Part shown: positions 10,615 to 23,700 of the stretch, piece after piece
How the letters are laid out: each line of letters opens with the position of its first letter
Numbering within the stretch: position 1 is the first letter of the stretch
Source: Leptura quadrifasciata
Lineage: Eukaryota; Arthropoda; Insecta; Coleoptera; Cerambycidae
NCBI GenBank assembly: GCA_963675555.1
Contig: OY776681.1
Span: forward strand, 20,886,461 to 20,950,460
Length of the DNA stretch: 64,000 nucleotides
Direction: 5' to 3'
Position numbers and translations under genes: made by a program
Notes under the pieces: model-generated
Database searches by the model: none
What the model saw: only the letters and a program-made list of their open reading frames with translations
Told to the model about the DNA's origin: nothing

Positions 10615-13516
10615 CAAACATTGTTTTAATAATTTTTAAAATTATTATTTTGGATCTGAATACCTACTTATATTTATAGTGTTTTTCCTGATTTACACCA
10701 TTCTTTTACGTAATTATTTAAAATAAAAATAAATCATTCAGAGGACACATACATTTAAGTAGTAAAAATAAATATTACAGAAATGTTCAATGAGAATATT
10801 TATTTATTATAGTTAAATATTTAGTTTTTAAAATATAACAAAATAGTGATAAAATATGACAATACAATTACTACTTCATGTTAAAAGCACCCCCAAACAT
10901 CGGACTACTTAATTCTATAGCGGCTTGGATTTTTTTGCGGACTCTTAAAATTTAAGGTATTTACTTCAAATATTAGCACAGAGGGAATAATGTACACAGC
11001 TACCAGGAAATTAAATCTATTTACTCGTAGACATACATAAACACAAGCCGTTCGAGATTTGACACAATTGATAATTTTGAAGGTTCATGCTTTTGTCGTT
11101 AGTTGTGCATAGTCGCGGTCTGTGCTCCATACACCGGTATGTGTTTGTAGTGTCGTGTGTATGAAGCGGCTTTCCCCAATATAAATTGAATTTTTTAATG
11201 AGCATCTGAGGACTTCCTTCAAATTTTATGGTACGTGGCCCTGTTTAAGGAGATAACCCTACGCTGAGTCCGGGGCCGGGCGGAGGGAGCGTTTTCGTAT
11301 AAGGGCCATTTTTGACAAATCAATATCTTGCGTCTTTTTCAAAACGCCAAAACATTTGAACATTACACTCTAATACGCTACTCAACATGCGTCTTGCTAA
11401 CCATGTTAGCTTCATTAGTAGGTCACCACCCATAACCGTGTTTTCGCTCTTTCTCTCTACTTTTCACGATTAATTGACCTCTACAGGGCAATTGCACGTG
11501 GTTGCTTGGAGAGAAAGAGCCTAAGAATTCTTAATTTGAGTAGATTACAAATAAAAACTAATGGCGATTATCTACTATTTATTATATTAGCAGTGTACCC
11601 GACTAGATATTTTACTTGTAGTCAAAGTACTCGTTTTGTGCGTAGTACATCATATTGTTAGTTTGATTTCTAGCCGTTAAGCGACGCACAAATGTTTGAG
11701 GATGAAATAGCCCATTAACGCAGGGACCTTTGAAACTTTACACTCACAACTTGCATAACATGAATGCTAGGATGCATGGTTGGATAGCAGTACTAGTACT
11801 ATGTTGCACATTTTTTCTCACCTTCAAGTTGAGCCAATAATGTGGTCCTTCGAGCCGGATTAGATGATGTTCTTAATGGAAAAATGAGGGAAAGAAATGG
11901 TTTTGGCGTATACAGACCTTGTACAATTATGAAAGAAACATCTCGTTGCTTGTTTGGGAATTTATTTATTTTTTTAAAATACATTTTAATATCGCAATCA
12001 TTCAAGCGTACAAAAATATATTATTAACACGTTTACACCATTTCATTTAAATATAATATACAATATAAATTTTTTAACTTTAAAACTGTATTAACACTTT
12101 ACATTTCAACTGTGGGACATCATAAATATATTTGTGGAACATTCATTGATTATTTAAAAATATTATCACAATATGGAGTAAAACAAGACCAGTCTTAATT
12201 TATTTCACTTGATGTGACGAAGAGTTCATCCAAGTAATATAAATATATATCAGTCAGCTGTATTTATTTAATTTAAAAATTATCCTAGCTATTGTTTGTA
12301 TATTATATATAAATAGAAATTAAGGAACTTACAGAACATCCGAATTATTCGGCACATCAAGTGAAAATAAATACATTTTATTAAAGCTGTAGTAATATGC
12401 TGAAGGCAAAAAATTGTTTGTCCCACAGAAAAAACAGTATTTCAAAGAACATTATATATTTCACTATAGATTAGACGTACGCCAAACAGAGTGTATATTA
12501 CATGTTTAAATAATCAGAAATATAACCAAAAAATGTATGCACACTCCTACGTTAATACCTTACCATTAAGAAAACAAATAGCGATATACTCATATCATTA
12601 TTAAATCTAGAACAAAGCCTCTACGAATAATCCAGAAAGCAATACAAATGAGTCGGTCCCTGGTGTTCGTAAAAGGCATTTTCTGGCATTAGTTCGAAAT
12701 GCTTCGTTTATTCTAGCAACGAAGACATCACGAGAGAATTTTTTCTTTGCCTTTCAAAACATGCCCAGATCTCTTAACTGCGCATGTAGAACAGCAAGAA
12801 AACTAAAAGATTTGTGAAACTAGTTTATTTATTTGTGATATTCAACAGGTTGATGGCCTAAAATGCTTTAAATAATGGATGACATTATATCATTTTTTAA
12901 TGCAAATTATCTATCCACATAATTTGCAACACGCTCTACTTTATAAAAAAAAAAAATGATATTTATGTATTCTTACCATCACATGTGGTAAAATGCCAAA
13001 AAATGCCTCAAAATTTATCTGAAATATTCTGTTCTTGAGATTTTACGGAGTCGCGAGTGATTTTGAGGTTATATTTGAGTTTTAATGAGAACGAGATAGT
13101 CTGTTGGCTCGCAAAAATATCAACTAGCAGCCTCACATTTCAGACTTATAGGTAAAATAAATTTTATTATTTAAATTAATCGGATGGATGTCGTACATTA
13201 TATAATTTTATACTTATAGCCGAATCATAAAGCGAAGAGAAATCCATCTACTATAACGATGCCCTGAGACATAACATAAATTAATAATAACTATAATAAC
13301 ATTAATAATATTAGGACAATACTTATATTTAAATATATTATAATAATGAGGTAGATTTTAAAACTGATTTAACAGTATAAGTATTTGAACAAATTATTAT
13401 AGGTTAATATTATTACTTTTGGTTGAAAAATAGAGATTATTTAGAAGATTCGAGAATTAAACTCAGATTTGTATATTCGCAATGTGGAACAGTAAATAAA
13501 TTAACGAGAGACTCAG
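10615..13516. other. Intergenic DNA without recognised genes
   Basis: AT-rich sequence. A short GC-rich patch at 11228-11310 contains ccggggccgggcgg. No open frame with recognisable motifs and no clear repeat ends were found. Confidence 0.4.
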
Positions 13517-14130
13517 TTCTATCAAAAGCCCTGAGAAACAAAGATCAATGGTTAATGTGGACAACGGGAGCCCTAACCTAACTTTTGGTTGTGAAGTATG
13601 CTAAAAATTTAAAACATGATCTTTCGAGCCGGATCTAAATTAGGTTAGAGCTGCATGTTATCAGCTTTTTGGTTAATGTCATTATCGTCACAAAAGATAT
13701 GATACTCGTCAACCTTTGCTAAATAAAAATTGCAACAAGCCGATTTATCGATTCGATTAGAGAATATTCTCACCACGATTAAAATAGCTGGCAGACAATG
13801 AAAAATATTTGTTTAGTCTGCCTTATTTTAAGTATTTTTTTGGGAAATTGCTTTGAGTTGGTACAGAGAAAACTTTAGTAAAAATAGATTTACTCAAAAA
13901 TTATAAGTCCAGGAATATATCAATTGATTGTTCAATAATTAATTTTCTATTTGACAAAACTGTGATTTTTTCACAATTGCCATTTTTTTTGCCTTTTTGC
14001 ATAAATTATTTGACGTTTTTGAAAACAGAAGAGTATTGTAGTTGATATAATACTGGCCTCTGTTGAGTTATTTTGAAGCTAAGATGGATGAAACCAAAGC
14101 AAACGGGTTCCTAGGGCTTTTGATATAAAT
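13517..14130. mobile_element. Possible TIR element (weak)
   Basis: TATCAAAAGCCCTgagaaac near 13520 is mirrored by gggttcctAGGGCTTTTGATA ending near 14127, about 610 bp apart. The inverted stretch is about 20 bp with mismatches. Copies of tcaaaagccct elsewhere would confirm it. No coding sequence was recognised. Confidence 0.35.
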
Positions 14131-16310
14131 GAAGCTGTAACTGTTGAGAGACTTCCAAAAGTGGTCTATTATATTATTTTCTTCTAACGCAGTTAGAATA
14201 AAATTAACCTTATTATACATATATATTTCATTAACCAATCAAAAAAGACGATAACAGCGAGTAAAATAACCATTGAAAAACTATTGCTTTAAATTTTTTG
14301 ATTTGTACACATGAAATTGGAATGTTACTGGTAAACAAGAGAAAAAAAAAAAAAAGGTAACTGTTCAAAAAGCGGCCTTTTTAATACTTATTGTTGTTGA
14401 CAAGGAATGTTATTATGAGGTATATAAATCTTGAAAACCCTGAAAATATTAAGTATTTAACCGTTTCCATAGTAAAAGAAATGCTATCCGGATAAAAGAA
14501 GTGATTGGGTTAAAAAAATATTTTTCGCTATGTTCAATAACATTTTTTTTTTTAATTTTTACACGCAGTTCATTAATATTATTTGAGCATTTCGTTTCTG
14601 TTAAAGAAATAACATAAATTTTTACATCATACGGCTTTTGTTGCTTGAGAAAATGAAGAGAGAAAAGAACGGTAACTATAAAAAGAAACACTACACTCTA
14701 GAATAATTAAGAATTAATAAAAATAATCGTTGTTTTGTACAATATAAAAGGCACACACCACACAGATCTGTGACACAAATAACATTTTATAAAAAATTTT
14801 GTACGTTATTGTATTTTCTTTAAACAACGGAATATTCTTTGGGTAATATTATTTAAATTAATAAATATCTGTGGTAACGTCGAATATAGAACAAACAACA
14901 CTGCTTTTTCCATTTATGTAACATTTAACATCATATTCAACAACTATACACATATTTTATATATACATCATTCATACACACACACAAAATTGTCATATAC
15001 AGAGTTTAAGTTAATCGTTCTCGGAATTAAATAAGAAATAAATAATTTTTTTACGCAAAACTATACACATACCTATAAAGTAAAATAAACGCAGATGTTT
15101 CTTTTTCTGAACCAACCAGTAATAACCCTCGCAACTTTACGTCAAAGTATTATTTTGCCTATTTCCTGTATATGACAAGAATAGTAGTATAACTGTACAA
15201 TATTTTTCACTTAAGACTAACTATATGCAATTTTTTTCAGGTACCGGTATTTCAACTATAGACATTATTAACTTAATATTGTGGTGCACCAACTTATAAC
15301 AACATATTGTTTATGACTTTTTCTGTCACCAAATTCAGGTCGGCTGCAACTAATACTAATAGCAATAGCCCTTCCCTTTCAGAAGGTACTACATCGCATT
15401 TCAGAAACATTGCCATGAATACTGACTGTTTCTTTCACAAATATCAAAATATCTAAATAATCAAATAGAAATTTTTAGAATGTAATTCATAATGTCAATA
15501 TAGATAAATAATCTGAACATTTTTGAGCCAACTAAGAAATTATTATTGCAAAGGCAACGTTAGAGCACAGGCGAAAAATAATATCCATCATTAGAATATT
15601 TCTGATTTCGTGCCTGAGAAAATTTTACTTTAATAAATGAAGCTTAACCAGATCTAATATTTTAGCGGCTACTAATTTCGCTGAAAATGATCAGTGGCTA
15701 AATGCAGATTCATTTAATGCGTCAGAGGTCAATGTCTGTTGAGTGAACTTTTAATAATTCAACAATTTTAGGTGAAAAAACAAATCTCTTAAAACTATAG
15801 CTCAAATCACGAACGTTGTTGTTTACGTCATCAATTTATGCTATGGTTACGACAGAAGTTCCAAGTGTAAGATGACTTTTATAAATGAATAATGCAATCG
15901 CTAGTTGTAGTCGCAACCAACGTTTAGCATTTAGTAGCGTGCAGTAGATGCACATCAAATTATTAACTTTGTATTTCTTTTCGTTTTTTATAAGATTTTA
16001 GTGTCTCTCACTGTGATGTGTTAAGTTTCCTGTAATTAGGTAAATAGTTCATTTACGGTGGGACAATACTTGATTTTTATTTAAAAAAATCAAAAACCAT
16101 TGATTTAAATTTTTAAAAATCATGATTTTTTTTGTTTTTTTCTTAGTGCACGGTACGTATAAATTTTTAATGGCAACGTTCATGTCAATTTTTTTAACCA
16201 TTTTAATTTTACATATTTCACGAATTTGAGTATTATAAAATTAAAATAAAATAGAATTCACAAAAACGCCATTCTCAGCAAGATATTGCGTGTCGATACT
16301 GTGATCTGAC
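14131..16310. other. AT-rich intergenic DNA
   Basis: No gene was recognised. Around 16065-16140 short runs of tttttaaatc/gatttaaa precede the hAT relic and may belong to its left end. Confidence 0.4.
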
Positions 16311-16670
16311 ATGTCTCTGCCCTCCAAAAACATCACGTTCTCTGATGAAGAAATTACAAAAAACGTCAGTGGAATTCAGTGGTGTCTATCACAAGCTGAT
16401 GATGATCAAGAAATAAAAAAACAAATACCTGTATTGAAACAATTTCTCTGCGCAATTGCTTCTTCAGCCTCAGTGTAACGAGTTTTTAGTACCTGTGGAC
16501 TAGTATATTCCAATATAAGAAACAGGTTGGGGAGGATTGAAAAAGCAGGAAAATTAGTATTTTTGTTAAGCATTATAATGAGAATATTAATATTAAGTGT
16601 TTCAGTTTTATATTTTTTATTTCTTGTTTTTGTAAATAAAAAAGATGTTATTTATTTTCGTTCAATAAAA
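16311..16670 (+). pseudogene. hAT transposase C-terminal relic
   Basis: A frame from 16311 (MSLPSKNITFSDEE) leads into SSASV-stop-RVFSTCGLVYSNIRNRLG, the typical hAT dimerisation motif in which the stop replaces the Glu of SVERVFS. It continues EKAGKLVFL. Flanking cttgattttt (about 16070) and aaaaatcaag (about 16730) may be inverted ends. Most of the transposase, including the catalytic part, is missing, so the copy is dead. Confidence 0.7.
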
Positions 16671-16734
16671 TAAATCTTCTCAAAATTATCATCGGCTTTG
16701 ATTTAAATAATGATTAAAAAAAAAAAATCAAGAC

Positions 16735-17880
16735 TGAATGCTATAGCCAGAGACATAGTGGTGAAATGAATTAATCACTTCAATCACGAAAAACGTAACG
16801 GAGGTCTTCTTTTACCTTTGTAAGCACTCCACAAGGTGAATTGCCAATTAAATGCGGCAGCAGATGTTAAAATTCATTGTATTGCATGCATTACAAAATA
16901 CTTCTATTCTGCATAACCTTGAGTTGATTTGATTCGGAAATTAAAAGACGATAACGTGAACAACAACATTCATGCTGATTTGAACTATAGTTAATAGTAT
17001 CATTTATCATGAATATAACACATTCCAAGCACCATGTGTGATGGCAACACATTTTATTTTGAGAGGATTCGATCTCATTCTCTCACTTATCTGCATACGA
17101 GAAACTGACAAAAGAAATCAGAAGATGCTATCTGACATATGTACGTCGTGTGCTCATGTGAACAAAATATTAACGATAATGTATCTGCAGTGCTGGATTA
17201 AACCATGGATATATTTTATTATCTTGAAAATAATAGCACTTAATTGTTTTAAATGGAGTATAAATGTATCCCGGCAGTATCATGCAACTTTTTAGACAAA
17301 GCCATCTGAAGGTGAAGATTTGAAACCTACAGATTTTGTATTGCTGTTCGTATCATGTCATTGGGGTCGTATTTATTTCAACTATTCAAAGAAAATGTTC
17401 TAAGAGTGAAATTTGCAATCTCTGGTTCGCAAACTGGCGTTTTTGAGTGTTTGTGGTAAAAACATGAGTCAATAAGCAAAAGAACGTGAATCGCATCCGT
17501 GTTTCTGTAGACATGACAAAAAGATTATTTTACTTGTTTGGGGGTCGAATAACGATATAAATGTGTTAGAGATAGCTCCTGTGCAGATAAATTTCGTTAT
17601 TTCACATGATTTTTTTGGTTAGAAAGCTCATCCGTCAATTAATATGTATCGCAGAACGTTAAAAACTTTGCATGTTAATGACTATCCAGTCAATTCACGA
17701 TGAAAGAAATAAATTCGATAAAATCCTATTTAAAAAAAAAAACGCTCAGATCTGTTGATTTCTATTCGCAATGTGACTTTTTTTGACCCGACCAATACTG
17801 TCACCCACCTCTCATTTTGCGAAAAATGTCTTTATTAAATCCCCTATGCACATAATGAAAAGTACAAGTTAAATTAATTC
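16735..17880. other. Intergenic DNA
   Basis: No supported gene. Parts of 17540-17800 may be the eroded upstream part of the mariner relic that follows. Confidence 0.35.
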
Positions 17881-18460
17881 AATCTGGCATCCATTTATTT
17901 CATGGCAAGTTGATCTATTGTCCAATGGATACCCATATGTGGTTTAAAAAAAAATGAATGAAAACCTTCATGTGACAGTTCGAAGACTGTAAAAAAAATT
18001 GTAATTTGGCGACAAGAATCATATCAAAAACACATTGAGCAGCAAAATCGACTTGGTGTATGATTTGTCACAATATGATCGAATAAATTGTTTCTTCTGA
18101 TGAAGAACATTCCGTCTAAATGGTAACGTTAATAGAGAATGCTACTGCACTTTCCTCAATTCGACTCCAAATTTAGATGTTCTATTGGTAATGCACAGAG
18201 TGCATTCAGTATATTGTCACTCTACAATATACTGAATGATCACATTTGGTTTTGACAAGATGGTACTCTCCCACACTATGCAAATCTTCATTAGATAGTG
18301 TTTAGATGCAACATTCCCGATAGACAGGAGGTACTGAGTGGTCACCTAAGTAACCTGATTTTACCCTCATAGATTTCTTCATCTAGGGTTATTTAAAATC
18401 TAAAATATAATTCAAAAGATCAAATAACATCGAGGACTTAAAAACCTAACAGAAAAATAG
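17881..18460 (+). pseudogene. Decayed mariner-family transposase remnant
   Basis: Around 18241 the frame reads HIWF-stop-QDGTLPHYANLH, matching the IWFQQDGxxxHYA block that holds the second catalytic Asp of mariner transposases. Downstream (18300-18400) frames show NIPDRQEVLSGHLSNL, in the place of the usual W-I-G-R..SPDLTP region. Stops and indels are frequent. Confidence 0.5.
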
Positions 18461-18675
18461 GTAAGATTTTATCGAATTTACTCCTTTCATCTCTACAATT
18501 AACTATTTATAATTTTTGTGCCTCCAATTTTTGGGGCCATATCACAGGAATCAAAAAAATGTTTCTTAAATTAACAAACAATATATTGCTATGTATTCGC
18601 ATATTGGACGTTTTCGAAGAGTGCATGTTTGTTTTATTTGCAGAATCAGGGTTTGAATTTGTTTGTTTCCTTTAG

Positions 18676-19577
18676 ATGGTTTTCAAAATTTATTTAAATT
18701 AGCTAAAGATCCGAAAGGTATGTGTTTTAGAATGTTAATACTTGTTTAGAGTTGTTTTAATAGTTTTTAAGTTTTTATTTGATGTCAACAGTAAGTTTGA
18801 TACTGACATCTATGTTAGTAGTTATTAAGTTGTTGTTGAAATAATTTCTGACATTTAAGTCATTATGACATTTCTTTTAAGTAGGAAATTTTTTTTATAG
18901 TTGGTAAATGTTTTCCTGGAGAAAGACAAGGAGGTTTAAGTTAGGTTATGTTTGGAATGAAATTAATCAAAATTCATATGGTGTTTTGTTTTGTTTATTT
19001 TGAGTACTTTGGTATTTAGTGATATAGAACAACAAACAACAGATAAAAGAAAGGTTGTAAAATTGGAATAACAAATTTAAGAAAAAAAAAGAACAAGTGA
19101 AAATTAGGGAGTGAAGAAGAAAAATAATAAACAAGGATTAATAATTTGAAATTGAATTAAAAAGTAAGAAATTGTGGAGATCAGCGAAGAAGAGTAAAAA
19201 TAGACTGTAAATAAGAAAGAAGAGGTGTTATTGTGGATAGGAATTGCAGAGGAGATAAGGACGAGATAAGGTGAAGAATTAATGAAAGGAGAATTGTTGG
19301 ATTTGGAAAGAGAAGAGTGTAGCTACGAAGAAGTTCTTGTGTGTTTAATTTTGGACAAGGCTGTATATTAAAATTTAAATAGTGTATTAGACTTTCGAAC
19401 CTGTTATAAAGCTAAATTATCTAAATATCAAGGAAAATAAATTACTTATATCAGATTAAAAATTTTACTTTAATAAAATTTCATTTTAAAACAGGAACTG
19501 AATTTAAACCTGCTCCTGAAGGAAAAGATAAGCTAGCCAGCCCATTAAATAAATTTGACGTACTTTCGGATCAAAAG
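18676..19577 (+). other. Two phase-matched exon-like segments
   Basis: 18676-18717 lies between CCTTTAG and GTATGTG and codes DGFQNLFKLAKDPK-like sequence, ending with one base of a codon. 19495-19577 lies between AAAACAG and GTAAGAG and codes GTEFKPAPEGKDKLASP then LNKFDVLSDQK. Joined, the frame stays open across both. I do not recognise the protein. It could be part of an unannotated plus-strand gene or of a retroelement gag-like frame. No flanking exons were found. Confidence 0.35.
19030..19330 (+). repeat. Purine-rich strand-asymmetric tract
   Basis: The plus strand is dominated by A and G (gaagaagagtaaaa, gagataaggacgagataagg) with few C. It lies between the two exon-like segments. It may be a retroelement untranslated region or simple-sequence drift; no unit repeats in tandem. 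Confidence 0.4.
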
Positions 19578-20373
19578 GTAAGAGATTTTAAGTTGATCTT
19601 TTGGTTTAAAAGTTTTTTTTTTGGGTTTACCTATTGGAAATAAACAAGTTAAAGTTTGATTAGTACTGCAAATTATTGAGTTCAATAAAAGTAGAACAGC
19701 ACAATATATTACTTGTTGACTGAAAGACTCCAGTTGGAAGGCCTAATAAAAATCATTATTATTACTAGTTACCATTTGTCTATCACCTTCTAGATTCCGT
19801 TTATTTCTGATATACAGAGAATGCTTCGTTAAGTTGGGATTCTGGATTCTGCGCTGGAAAGGGCTATTAGCATTAGTCGATCGATAGGCGCATGTTGCAA
19901 TCGCAGAAAAATTGTCATATTACCCTACTTTTAGCTAAGTTCTGCGATATGTTACAGCAAGCCAACGCGCCCATATTTAACCTGACTTTGGTGGTGTAAC
20001 TCTCGAAATAAGTGCACTACCTATATTTGTTCTATGTAAATTTAACGAGTTGGTGTTATGCGGATAAAATAAATGACAGTATTGTTTATATTGAGCAATA
20101 GTGATATTTACAAAAAATAAAACTAAAAACAGAAGACTCGTTGCATATCATGATTTTTTGTGGAATATTGCCATCAACGAAACATAAAAAATCAGTCCTA
20201 TCGTATTTATTATATTTGTAAAGCTGTGTTCTCAACTTTGGGTTTGTGTTTTTAAATAAGGCAGTATTGTAAATCAACAAAAAACAAAAACTGTTATAGC
20301 TTAAAATTGGTCATGACGTTAAATGTAAAATTTCAACTAGCATTTACATTATTGTAAATAATGAACCTCAACG
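19578..20373 (-). other. Presumed 3' untranslated region of the receptor and flank
   Basis: On the minus strand an AATAAA-like word occurs near 20206, but several AT-rich candidates exist and the cleavage site cannot be fixed. Plus-strand content near 19690-19760 (sttattattact) looks like a retroelement tail. Confidence 0.35.
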
Positions 20374-20727
20374 TTATCCATTAGGACCTAAAACAGGCGA
20401 TATTCTTCTATGACTATTGACCACACTAACGCCTAGAGAATCGTCTAAACAAGTCAACTGCGTGGCATTCAACGAGTCGTCCCCGTTCATGTCCAGGGAC
20501 TGAACGTCGCTGTTCGAATTTTGCAATTTGCTTACGTTTTGCTCAAAATGAGGATTGCACTGGTGATATTTCGAGTTTTTTTTCGAGTTTTCAAACAACC
20601 TGTAAAGATCGTAGAACTTTGAAGACTTCACATTCGAGTTGGAGTCCTCTTCAAAGTGGAGCGGTATTGGGGGGGAATGCTTGGACTTCTTGGAATCCAC
20701 GTGCCCGTTGCATTCGAGCGCGTAATA
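20374..20727 (-). CDS. Receptor exon 15: distal tail and stop
   Basis: Starts YYALECNGHVDSKKSK after TTCCAG, is rich in Ser and Asn, and ends RRISPVLGPNG with TAA (20374-20376). The 117 residues contain no known domain. The 3' untranslated region continues below 20374. Confidence 0.88.
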   Translation of the reverse strand, partial: YYALECNGHVDSKKSKHSPPIPLHFEEDSNSNVKSSKFYDLYRLFENSKKNSKYHQCNPHFEQNVSKLQNSNSDVQSLDMNGDDSLNATQLTCLDDSLGVSVVNSHRRISPVLGPNG

Positions 20728-23700
20728 CTGGAAATATAATCGAGTCTCACATAAGTCAGATTTTTCAGGATCCATTTCAAATAAACTATAATATATTCAT
20801 ATACAGGGTGAATTTGAAGTGTAAGTAAATAATTGGGCTTAGTGGATTAGGTTTATGACTCTTAAACTAATAAAAATAGTAATTTAGTACCAAGGTTTGT
20901 AAAGTAAGATAGGTAGCATGGTAACTTGAACGGAATGGAGGGGTTACGATGAAGGCGGCCATTTTGCGCGTCATCGTGCCTGCTGGAACTTAATTGTACG
21001 TATGCATTTTTTGAGACGCTGCGCTTATTTGTTGAGTTATTTCGAAATATTTGTTGTTTTTGTGTTTATAATCGTGCAGTTATAGTTATTTAGTGTATAA
21101 TCTAATTGACAATTACTGTTAAAGAGAAAAGACTCATAGTATGTAGAAGTTTGTAACCTGTGTAGTTACAGAAATAATTTTAAGGTAAACAGTTTTTATT
21201 ATTTTCCGTTCATAATAATAACAAATAACAATGTTAAATACAATTGTTAGATGACTGGAGGAAAGGTTTGTAGTGTAGCTGTTTGCAAAAACAACTCAAA
21301 AAAGGCAAAAGAGAGTGGTGAGATGTTGATGTTTTTTTCCTTCCCTAAAAAAATTACTTAATACAAGAAATAAAATTTAATGGCCCTCTTGTTAAATTTT
21401 ATTAATAAATTATTGTATGCACATCTAATTCTAATAAAAAATTTACATTAAAATTTTTTAATACTACATAATTGTAAAGGTTGGCCTGGGGAAAAATTTC
21501 TACTCAGTACGTCATAAAATAAGAAACTTTTCTAAGTAACTCTTCATTAGGGCGAAAATTAGTATCATGTAAGTTTCTTCATCTACCTCATAACTTATTA
21601 AATTCGCTAAGAATTATATAAAGCAATGAAATCAAGACTGAAGTCTCGGGCAAGAAATTGCACACAAGATTAAAAGAACCTACTTCAGTCCCTTGATATA
21701 AAATGTACTTCCTTAACTGCATACATTAATTAGTTATAAATTTGATATATAGTAATGTCAATTTTAAATTCAAAGGAAAACGTTATCGATGTTAATAATC
21801 ATTAATCAAAAAAGTCAATTTATTAATTTGTGCTTGTACATTAAAAAATACAAAATACGGAATTCAAATTCATAACTTATTATACTTCTATACTAATGGT
21901 TTGAATGCCAGAAATTCGAATGAGCAGGCAGAGTGACGCGTTCCCGCATTTTAAATAGTAATCTCTGAGTGGTCGAAAGTTACCATGCTACCTATCTTAC
22001 TTTACAAACCTTGATTTAGTACGGTCGTGAGCAAAAAAAAATAGAACAAGTCTTATAACGGTATTTTGCTAAATATAGTTGTGTACATTTAACTTTAATT
22101 TTTGTGACATTGTCAGTTAGTTGTCATAATTTATTGCAAGTGTGCAAAAAGCTAATATGCCTCATATAAGCGATTTAGTTAAATCAGGAGTTATTGCTAA
22201 AGCAGAAGATGGATGGTCAATGAGACAAATTGCACTGCGTTATAATATTGACAAAAATTCGGTGTGTAACATTTTAAGAAAGTGGAGAATAAATGGTACG
22301 ATTAGTAGAAATCCTGGATCAGGGCGCCGAAGGATATCAACTGAACAACAAGATTTGCAATTGGTAAATGCTTTAGTAGAAAATCCATTTTACTCAGTTA
22401 TTTAGGCTGCTGAAGAAACAAATTTGCTGGATCGAGTAGTACTGGTTGTCGGCGAGTAAGAGAATCGGAGCTATGCTGTCATGCAGCAGCACAGAAATAC
22501 TTACTTAAAGCTGGACATAAAGAAGCTCGAGTAGGATTTTTTGGAACAATGTAATCTTTACAGACGAAAAAATTTCCAGTCAACACACAGCGGTCGTATA
22601 CGTGCTTACCGCACTCCGAATACTCGATTCGATGAGAAATATATATCTAACAATGATAAAAGTGGTAGATTTTCCGTCAATATGTGGGCTTGGATATCGG
22701 CAAGTGGTTCTGGTGTTTTGTGGCATATTGAGGAAAGATTTAATAGTGAGACGTATATTAGGATTTTAGACAATATTATACTCCCGTCTGTGTCACAATT
22801 ATTTGATAATAAAGAGTTCATATTTCAAAAAGACAATTGCTGCTCATACCGTAACTAATTGGTTTCAAGATAACAATATCAATGTTCTTAACTGGCACAG
22901 TCATAGTCCAGATCTTAACCCTGTGGAAGAAGTATGGGGACTACTCGTAAGAAGTACCCAAACACGAAATGTGAGACCACGGAATGCCGAAGAATTACTG
23001 GAAATAGTAAATAATGCATGGGAAAATATTATTACTAATGATTATTGTATAAGGTTATTTAATTCTATGCCGAATAGACTTATAGAAGTTATTAATAGAA
23101 ATGGTGCAATAACTAAATATTAATAGTTAGTTTCTTGTTAAATAGGATATCCTTTGTCCTTTGATCCAGGATTTCTACTAATCGTACCATTTATTCTCCA
23201 CATTCTTAAAATGTTACACACCAAATTTTTGTTAATGTTATTGTGCAATGTGCAATTTGTCTCATTAACCATCCATTATTTACTATAGCAATAACTGCAG
23301 CATTAAAATAAAAAGTAAATTAGAAGTGATATCTGTTTTATTTTGGCTACCCATTACATATTCAAATAGAGACAGATTTACATTAGAAAAAAAAAAGTTG
23401 TCCCATTTTTTTCTGCTCATGACAGTACGATAATTATTAATTAACATCATTGATTATTACATTGAGCTGTAATCCGGCAATGGCAGAAAGAGCAGCATGA
23501 TGGTCCCGCGGCCCGACAATAGCAATTATTCTGGCACGAGCATTTGGCACAGTTGCAGTTCGGCACTAATTCCTCGGTCGAAGGAGAAATTATAGTGATT
23601 GATCTTGATATTAGGTAACCATTTTCTTTCTTGTACCCAAACAAGAGGGGATTCAAGGATGTTACTTCTCGCTCCAAGCATCGGTTTTGGCCATATGTAA

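Larger units (their letters stand above)
22022..23425 (+). mobile_element. Tc1-like transposon, copy 1
   Basis: The left end is CGGTCGTGAGCAAAAAAAAA (22022) after TA. The right end is TTTTCTGCTCATGACAG (to 23425) before TA. Between them is a broken transposase frame, then an inverted copy of part of its own N-terminal coding region (23148-23299). A second right-type end occurs at 23885-23920. The left end touches the P-like element. Confidence 0.85.
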
